DNA from: Pseudopyrenochaeta lycopersici
Lineage: Eukaryota > Ascomycota > Dothideomycetes > Pleosporales > Pseudopyrenochaetaceae
Length of the DNA stretch: 64,000 nt
NCBI GenBank assembly: GCA_003313425.1
Contig: NHZP01000007.1
Location: forward strand, 1,116,001-1,180,000
Direction: 5' to 3'
Positions 59,327 through 64,000 of the stretch are shown in pieces. How positions within the stretch are numbered: the first letter of the stretch is position 1; each line of letters starts with the position of its first letter. The notes beneath the pieces were generated by a model. It saw nothing but the letters and a program-made list of their open reading frames with translations. It did not search any database and was not told the origin of the DNA. The position numbers and the translations under genes were made by a program.

Positions 59327-62108
59327 ATACTCGTTGCCTGAATGACAATTTTTAGACGACTCAAACTTGAGATTGGGCTTGGTATGCAAGCAGAGCCTCA
59401 ATGCGGTTGCATGGTAGACCCTAGTTCGCGACCTGTGTAGTGACAGATGAATATTTATGACGCAGATGAGACTCCACCTACATGAGAACCGTTCGTCAAT
59501 GCCCCATCGCTGCTAGGAGAAGCCTGTTCCGACATGGCTCGCTAAGCAACCAATACTTGCCCCTATCGCATGACTCACTGAAATCGAGTTTTTATTTGAT
59601 TATAATGAAGCAACAATACCGCCAGTGGTCTGCAACAATCAAAGCCTTTTGACGAATACATGGACGACGTAGATAAGTGAGTAGCAGCTGATATGGTCAT
59701 CTGACGAAACCTGGAATGTTTGATATGAAGAGTCAACGTTAAGAGGCGAGTGGTAGAAACGTCATGTCATCGTTTCACACCATTGGATGCTCTTCCTTGG
59801 TAGTGTGCCGAATATCTGTGCAGGAAGACCGCTGTTCGGTCACATGTTGCCTTCGACAGCGATGGACTTGGAGGCGAAGCGGATCCGAGACGCTGCTGAA
59901 CATTTGCCATCGGACATAAGCCGCAACAGGTGCGCACAGTGATTCGAGCATTGGAAGTGTCGGAAGCTCCGCGTGGGCCAGTGATTAAGTGTATTGCGTG
60001 TTGCTTGCGACAATAGGTCCGTAAAGGACAGGCGGTGTTCGCCACACAGGGTTGTGCCGACATTTAGCAAGGAGTGTCCGACCAAAGTATGTGTCCACAT
60101 TCGGAATGACTTGAGGCCGAATTGCACCGCCACACATCGTCAAAGCTGAGGGACGCTTTTCCAGTGTATTCGTCGGAGAAGGCGAGCAATACGTTGGGCT
60201 GGACATATTTTTGGGAGATGCGTCATGCAACTACTAGACAGCTCGCATGTGTCGACAGTTGCTGCGCTCAGCCTGCAGTCGTGGCATACTAACGTGGCCA
60301 TCCAACGAATCCGCTATCCTGCAGCGTTATGCTGCGCGCAATAGGGCTGGAACTGCTGCGCCTAGCCGATTGATGCGTCATATGAAGTCTGGAAGAATGT
60401 CGCTGAAGACGGTCTATCGATAGGCGGCTGTTTGATCTCCAAATGCTAACCTGAAGGCCTGCCAAATGATTTCATCTGGAGACACTATGCGCATGGTAGT
60501 TGCACGGAGTCGATAATCAGCTCCAAAAACCAGGCCAATGAAAACGATGACTTTCGGGCGCGGAGCAAACAATCCTGCGATCCTGAGGAGTCATAGCAAC
60601 GCAAGGCGTAGAGGAAACGCAAGATGAGTTGTCAGATAACAAAGTGGAGTTTTAGGGGAATTTTGACGTTCAAAATGTATTGTGCGCCTCGGTAGGGGCG
60701 TAAATAGCCCTAGTCAGCAGGATAAGGCCCGAAACAGTCCAATAAGGGGGCGATTATCAGGATCAAAATCCAGATGAGAACTGTGTGCCGAGAAATTGCA
60801 AGGAGTGCAGTGACGGGGACAAACAAGACCATGTGTGACTGGGGCGCACGCTTCATGCACAGCACGGGTAATGGCGTTCCGTTGCAGCCAGTCAATTCCA
60901 GCACGGGAGTCAATTGCGTCGCGAACTTGCTGTTTCGAGCAATAGTTGGTGGTCGCGGGAGATCACATCCATGCAAAAACGAACTTTTGCTTTGTTGTCG
61001 ATGATCCCCGTCGAATCAAAATAGCACCGCTGGAGCAGTATGCAGCTGTAGTGGGCCATTTAAACGACAGTGCAAAGTGCCTTGGAAGAGGAGACAGAGC
61101 AGCAAAGTAGCGGTAAACAACAACAGCATGATCCAGGCAACAACTTGGGCAATCGGTGAGACAGTGGGAAAAAATTTTCACGGTAGGGAAATTAACGTTC
61201 GTACTGTGTGCGAAGGAGAGTTCAAGAAGGGATCCGAGCAATTAGAGTGCGGCTCTGAAGGAATGGCAGGCAACCCCAGCAGCAATGGTCCATGCCATGC
61301 GAAGCGGGAAGACGTTTGAATTGGTGGTCCTGCCGCTGTTTCGGAGGGGAGAGGCACTGGAGCCAAAAGCTACCCGGGTGCCGCGAGGACGGCTCCAGTG
61401 TAGTGCTACACTAGGCAAAGGATAGCGTACCATTCCCGAGGGGAGGAAGTGGTCGCGAGCTGAAAGGGGCAGCGAGAGCGCGGATACAGAGCAACGAATC
61501 TGTCAGTTATTTTTTTTGCTCGGCAGCCGAGACGGTGGCCGCATGCGTACGACAAGCATGTGGGCGCATGGTGCGCGGGTGGCAGGAGGTGCTCGCAGCT
61601 GGAACGCACAGGCAAGAGTGGGCCGTTCTTTTTTGCATTTTGCCCAAAGACAGATCAACGAGACGGGCGGGGCGGAGACAAGCGGAGCGCTACCGGGAGC
61701 AAGGAGCGCCGTCCGAAGTGAGGTGAGCGAAAGCGTGTGCAGAGTGTGGCACAGTGGCAGAGGGCTTGGTTCCCGTCGCTGCCGGTGTTGGGTGCAGGGT
61801 GATTACGGGTATATAGCGAGCAAGCGTTTCCAATATTACCCACCAAACAGAGGGAACACAGCGCAGTTACGATACGTGACGGAAGACGCAGCGAGATTTC
61901 AGGCAACACGACAGCAGCGTGGGCCTTTGGCAGAGGGCGCAGAGATGGCAGCCTCGTCAGGCATCAAGCGCCCCGCGAGCGAAGAGTCAGAGGCATTCTT
62001 GGAGCAGGCGCGCAAAGAGCAGTCGACGGGGCAAGCTTCCCAGAATACTCATGGGTAATATGGCAAGGAGGCACTGCATGTCAATCTGACCCGTAGATGA
62101 GGAATGCC

Positions 62109-62122
62109 GGGGGGGGGGGGGG
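62109..62122 (+). repeat. Poly-G run (14 G)
   Basis: Uninterrupted run of 14 guanines followed by GCAGGGG and GTGGG, a short G-rich tract in the upstream region of the last gene. Confidence 0.8.
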
Positions 62123-62596
62123 CAGGGGTCCGTGGGTGTGTGCTAGCGGCGTTGCTAGCGTTGCAGGGGTCGTGCAAGGGTGGAAGAGCGCCCGCCTTGG
62201 TCCGCGTCCGGCAAGAGCGGTCTCAAAAGAAGGTAAACTGCCGCTTCCCTCGTTTGCGCCCTCGATCCTGACCACCACATTACGAAGCACCCAGACGTCA
62301 CATCGTCTACCACCAGCAAACTCGGGATCCTCGCGTCTGGATCCTTCTGGCACCCTCTAGCAATCCACAGACATCCCCAAATGTGCAGTAGACAGAGCCG
62401 CATTTCCGTCTCCCTTCTCCTTCCCGCCGTCACTGCACCTCCTCCCCCCTTCGCCGACTGCCACTGCCCGCGAAGACCCAGCTCGTCCGGTTTGACGACT
62501 CCACGGTGAGCAGGCACCGGCCTGGGCTCCTTCCCCCCCTCCAACACCACCCCGCAACCCTCGTCTCGCCACTGACGGCCGTCCGCCGCCGCGAAC

Positions 62597-63838
62597 ATGT
62601 ACGCACCCCAATACCCAACACAACCCCCGGGCTACGGTATGCCCTACGACTACCACCGCAACACGCCGCCAATGTCGCCAGGCCCTGGCGCAAGCAGCTA
62701 CTACTCTCCCCGCCATGGTCCCCAGGCCACGACTCCCCGAAGCAGCCCCAAGGTTCAGGGCCATAGCCGGCGCGCATCGCATGCTGTGCCTTCGCAGTAC
62801 ACCTCCTATACCACGCCGCGCGGAGGCGCCATGCCTTCGTTTGCCGCCGGCGCCGAGTTCTCTACTCCCCGCCCATATGCGACGCCGCGAGGCACGCCCG
62901 ACTTTGTAAGTTATTTCGGTTACAGTCATGCAAGCCGGCATCGCCGCGACACAGACGTCCCGCCTCTCAAGCGCAGCAATCGCGAGAGGAAGCGTCGTCC
63001 GTCGCAGTCGGCCCGCTATGCCCACACCAGAGTCGTCGTAGACGACTTCGGCTACGGCTACGAATGCGACTACGATGTATACGACTATCCGCCGCCGCCG
63101 TACTCTCAGTACGCACGACACGACATGTACGGGGATGCTGATCGCTATTACTATGATCAGGTCCCAATCTATGAATCAGAGCAAAAGACGAGCCGCCCAC
63201 GCCGCTCCTCTCACTCCGCTCGGCCGCAGCCAGCAGCCACCCCCAAGAAGCCTGCCCCCACAAGCACCAAGGCAACGGCAAAGGCCACTGAAGAGGACGC
63301 CCGCAACGCCGGCATCCCCGCTGGCTACTCGTACAAGAACTGGGACCCCACCGAGGAGCCCATTATGCTCCTAGGATCCGTCTTCGACGCCAACTCGCTC
63401 GGCAAGTGGATCTACGACTGGACCGTCTTCCACTACGGCCCAGCCACCCCCCTCGCCGAAATGGCCGGCGAACTCTGGCTCCTCCTCATCCAGCTCGCCG
63501 GTAAGGTCAAGCGGGCCGAAGAGACCATCCCCAAGATCCGCAAGAAGGAAAGCCACGAAATGGTAGAAGACTTCCTCGAGAGCGGCGAGCGCCTGTGGAT
63601 CCGCTTCGCCAAACTCCTCAAGGTCTGTGAGGACTACATGTGGAAGGCCGCCAAGAAAGAGAGCGGCGAGAAGAAGCCCGTGTCCATGGGCAAGAACAGC
63701 GGCCGTGAGTTTGTCGAATCCATCTTTGGCCGCGACCGAGAGCTTGAGAAGACCGAGAAGCTCATGACTGGAATGCGTCTTTGGTCCATGCGCTTTGACG
63801 CCAACTGTGAGGACATCCTTCGCTATCCCTCCGCCTAG
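62597..63838 (+). CDS. Conserved Pezizomycotina protein (often named vegetative cell wall protein gp1-like)
   Basis: Single-exon model, 413 residues, from ATG 62597 (MYAPQYPTQPPGYGMPYDY). The first ~230 residues are disordered, rich in Pro/Ser/Tyr/Arg, with a Tyr/Asp-rich acidic patch (GYGYECDYDVYDYPPPPY). The last ~165 residues are the conserved domain: PAGYSYKNWDPTEEPIMLLGSVF, DANSLGKWIYDWTVFHYG, ATPLAEMAGELWLLLIQLAGKVKRAEE and CEDILRYPSA. It is helical and highly conserved, but I know of no assigned function. A GTAAGT...ACAG piece inside (62906-62925) is only 20 nt and would break the frame, so I keep it as coding. Confidence 0.88.
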   Translation: MYAPQYPTQPPGYGMPYDYHRNTPPMSPGPGASSYYSPRHGPQATTPRSSPKVQGHSRRASHAVPSQYTSYTTPRGGAMPSFAAGAEFSTPRPYATPRGTPDFVSYFGYSHASRHRRDTDVPPLKRSNRERKRRPSQSARYAHTRVVVDDFGYGYECDYDVYDYPPPPYSQYARHDMYGDADRYYYDQVPIYESEQKTSRPRRSSHSARPQPAATPKKPAPTSTKATAKATEEDARNAGIPAGYSYKNWDPTEEPIMLLGSVFDANSLGKWIYDWTVFHYGPATPLAEMAGELWLLLIQLAGKVKRAEETIPKIRKKESHEMVEDFLESGERLWIRFAKLLKVCEDYMWKAAKKESGEKKPVSMGKNSGREFVESIFGRDRELEKTEKLMTGMRLWSMRFDANCEDILRYPSA

Positions 63839-64000
63839 GACTCTCTCTTCACACATACACACACAAGGATACCCGGACGCTTTGGCGCTGGCGTTTTGTC
63901 TTGGTACAACATTTTCATTACTGTCAATGCTTTTGCGCAACGCTTGATGTTACCCGCGAGATACCCTTTCTTGCCGTTTGTAATTGTTAATTCTTGCTGC
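63839..64000. other. 3' flank, right edge
   Basis: Short 3' untranslated sequence; the window ends here. Confidence 0.6.

Larger units (their letters stand above)
56800..62596. other. Long gene-poor interval, about 5.8 kb
   Basis: The largest stretch without a supportable gene. Many ORFs of 60-100 codons on both strands, none with recognisable features. The left part is AT-rich, the right part (about 61300-62596) GC-rich. Contains a 16-nt tandem duplication at 59294-59326, a run of 14 G at 62109-62122, and a 180-codon ORF (61516-62058) ending just before it. That ORF's last ~37 codons (MAASSGIKRPASEESEAF...) could be an upstream exon of the next gene. Confidence 0.4.

Noticed and set aside
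61516..62058. 180-codon ORF in the GC-rich gene desert
   Set aside because: Long ORFs are expected by chance at high GC; no domain. Only its last ~37 codons remain a faint possibility as an upstream exon.
62906..62925. GTAAGT...ACAG inside the last gene
   Set aside because: Only 20 nt, far below a spliceable size, and removal would shift the frame.
62357..63121. 254-codon antisense ORF over the last gene
   Set aside because: Arg/Gly/Ala/Val composition typical of the reverse frame of a Pro/Ser/Tyr-rich gene.

Overview
The window looks like chromosomal DNA of a filamentous ascomycete (Pezizomycotina). The reasons are short GT-AG introns of about 45-110 nt, high gene density, and fungal-specific families: Fungal_trans_2-like regulator, UstYa/DUF3328, MAPEG-like protein, Whi2-like BTB protein and a GPI-type sorbosone dehydrogenase. 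Protein flavour suggests Dothideomycetes (perhaps Pleosporales); this is an inference. I found no tRNA, rRNA, CRISPR array or intact transposon. All exon models were made by hand from splice signals, reading phase and family knowledge, and are unconfirmed by RNA.

Layout. 0.6-8.5 kb: tyrosine/phenylalanine catabolism pair, fumarylacetoacetase (-) and homogentisate dioxygenase (+), divergent over a shared promoter, followed by a short-chain dehydrogenase and a fungal regulator without a visible zinc cluster. 8.5-31.9 kb: mostly conserved genes: S-adenosylhomocysteinase, a Whi2-like BTB protein, the ABC-F protein GCN20, a 1.1-kb-residue disordered protein, a secreted GPI-type sorbosone dehydrogenase, an F-box-like protein, ARF1 and a MAPEG protein. 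32-46 kb: an accessory, gene-poor and AT-rich stretch with dipeptidyl peptidase III, a secreted FAD-linked oxidase, a tiny spliced secreted peptide, a UstYa-family protein, a SAM methyltransferase and a 6-phosphogluconate-dehydrogenase-like reductase. 46-57 kb: threonine synthase, a LYC1-like acetyltransferase, an RBR ubiquitin ligase (RNF216-like), a small acidic protein and a SUZ-domain protein. 57-62.6 kb: a long gene-poor stretch. 62.6-63.8 kb: a conserved disordered Pezizomycotina protein.

Most interesting region: about 37.8-44.3 kb. A FAD-linked oxidase, a 63-residue secreted peptide with a degenerate duplicated motif, a UstYa protein and a methyltransferase lie together. This is the gene set expected for a small ribosomally made, oxidatively modified peptide pathway (dikaritin-like). 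The alternative is an effector-like peptide beside unrelated enzymes.

Other points: a predicted GC-AG intron in homogentisate dioxygenase; stop-free introns of 51 and 108 nt that simple ORF calling reads as protein; a frame-shifted coding-like tail after the RBR ligase; and two long ORFs (Whi2-like and the 1.1-kb-residue protein) whose first exon is unresolved.
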